From positions 3,844,001 to 3,908,000 of the forward strand of contig NZ_CP062159.1 in assembly GCF_014844035.1 (NCBI RefSeq): a stretch of DNA of 64,000 nucleotides, read 5' to 3'. The notes under the pieces were generated by a model that was not told the DNA's origin, made no database searches, and saw nothing but the letters and a program-made list of their open reading frames with translations. The translations under genes were made by a program, and so were the position numbers. This document shows positions 63,865 through 64,000 of this stretch, in pieces. Numbering within the stretch: position 1 is the stretch's first letter; each line of letters begins with the position of its first letter. The DNA comes from Flavobacterium sp. MDT1-60 (GTDB taxonomy: Bacteria > Bacteroidota > Bacteroidia > Flavobacteriales > Flavobacteriaceae).

Positions 63865-64000
63865 TCATTCCTCATACATTTCCATCCACAAGCGGGTCTC
63901 TTCCAGATCAAGTTCTTTTTCTATTTTTCGAAAAACTTCTTCATTAACAACCCCTTCTTTATGCATTAACTCCAATTTTGCGCGCTCTACATTCAATAAA
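63865..64000 (-). CDS. C-terminal end of a Na+/H+ antiporter (partial)
   Basis: The minus-strand frame runs off the right edge of the window and ends at TGA (63865-63867). The visible 44 residues (VERAKLELMHKEGVVNEEVFRKIEKELDLEETRLWMEM) match the cytoplasmic tail of CPA1-type Na+/H+ antiporters of the NhaP/YjcE group. Only the end is seen, so the assignment is moderate. Confidence 0.6.
   Translation of the reverse strand, partial: LLNVERAKLELMHKEGVVNEEVFRKIEKELDLEETRLWMEMYEE

Overview
The window looks like a chromosomal segment of a Flavobacterium-like member of the Bacteroidota. The evidence is the low GC content, a complete SusC/SusD polysaccharide utilisation locus, TTG-N19/20-TAnnTTTG promoters instead of sigma-70 boxes, and many genes whose closest recognisable families are flavobacterial (DUF6766, DUF2271/PepSY/ApbE, DUF5367, DUF6934, SGBP-type glycan-binding protein). 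I saw no rRNA, tRNA, CRISPR array or prophage.

Layout. 1-4.4 kb: end of a DUF6766 membrane protein, a catalase/ferritin-like stress operon and a small secreted protein. 4.8-14.1 kb: a GH130-type glycosidase/phosphorylase, then a minus-strand membrane block (TolC, HlyD, MFS pump, K+ channel, AI-2E permease), a bestrophin and a lone receiver domain. 14.6-21.1 kb: ankyrin protein, DUF2271 protein with a flavinylation motif, PepSY-flavodoxin-reductase and the FMN transferase ApbE. This is an extracytosolic flavin electron-transfer locus, interrupted by an opposite-strand nucleotidyltransferase pair. 21.3-24.8 kb: EamA transporter with a short leader ORF, AraC regulator, NmrA-type reductase and a DUF5367 protein. 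24.8-27.7 kb: bacteriophytochrome histidine kinase with its heme oxygenase, which makes the biliverdin chromophore. 28-31.5 kb: small proteins, 3-methyladenine glycosylase and a TetR/SDR pair with matching operators. 32.2-36.2 kb: a five-gene KaiC-KaiB-KaiB-histidine kinase-response regulator operon. 36.5-40.6 kb: a probable defence remnant, a PLD-helicase and the C-terminal half of an SMC-like ATPase. 40.8-43.4 kb: secreted RidA, a Crp/Fnr regulator, and a REP-associated transposase whose gene has been expanded by palindromic repeats. 43.7-46.4 kb: the metNIQ methionine importer behind a Met-Met-Cys-Cys leader peptide and attenuator. 46.6-51.7 kb: OsmC, alpha/beta hydrolase, OxyR, a DUF6934 module and an SRPBCC/ArsR pair. 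51.8-63.7 kb: a xylan-type PUL (LacI, SusC, SusD, SGBP, GH10 with inserted CBMs, GH35). The window closes in the end of a probable Na+/H+ antiporter gene.

Functional themes. Oxidative stress recurs (KatE, ferritin-like protein, OxyR, OsmC). So does environmental sensing and timing: phytochrome, the Kai operon and stand-alone receivers share the same HDLxEPLR-type kinase chemistry. Carbohydrate acquisition is the third theme. The most distinctive regulatory find is the methionine-transporter leader peptide. The most distinctive genome-evolution find is the transposase gene with four in-register 129-bp repeat units, each centred on a REP palindrome that also occurs upstream of the gene. All family assignments are from reading the sequence; no database search was run.
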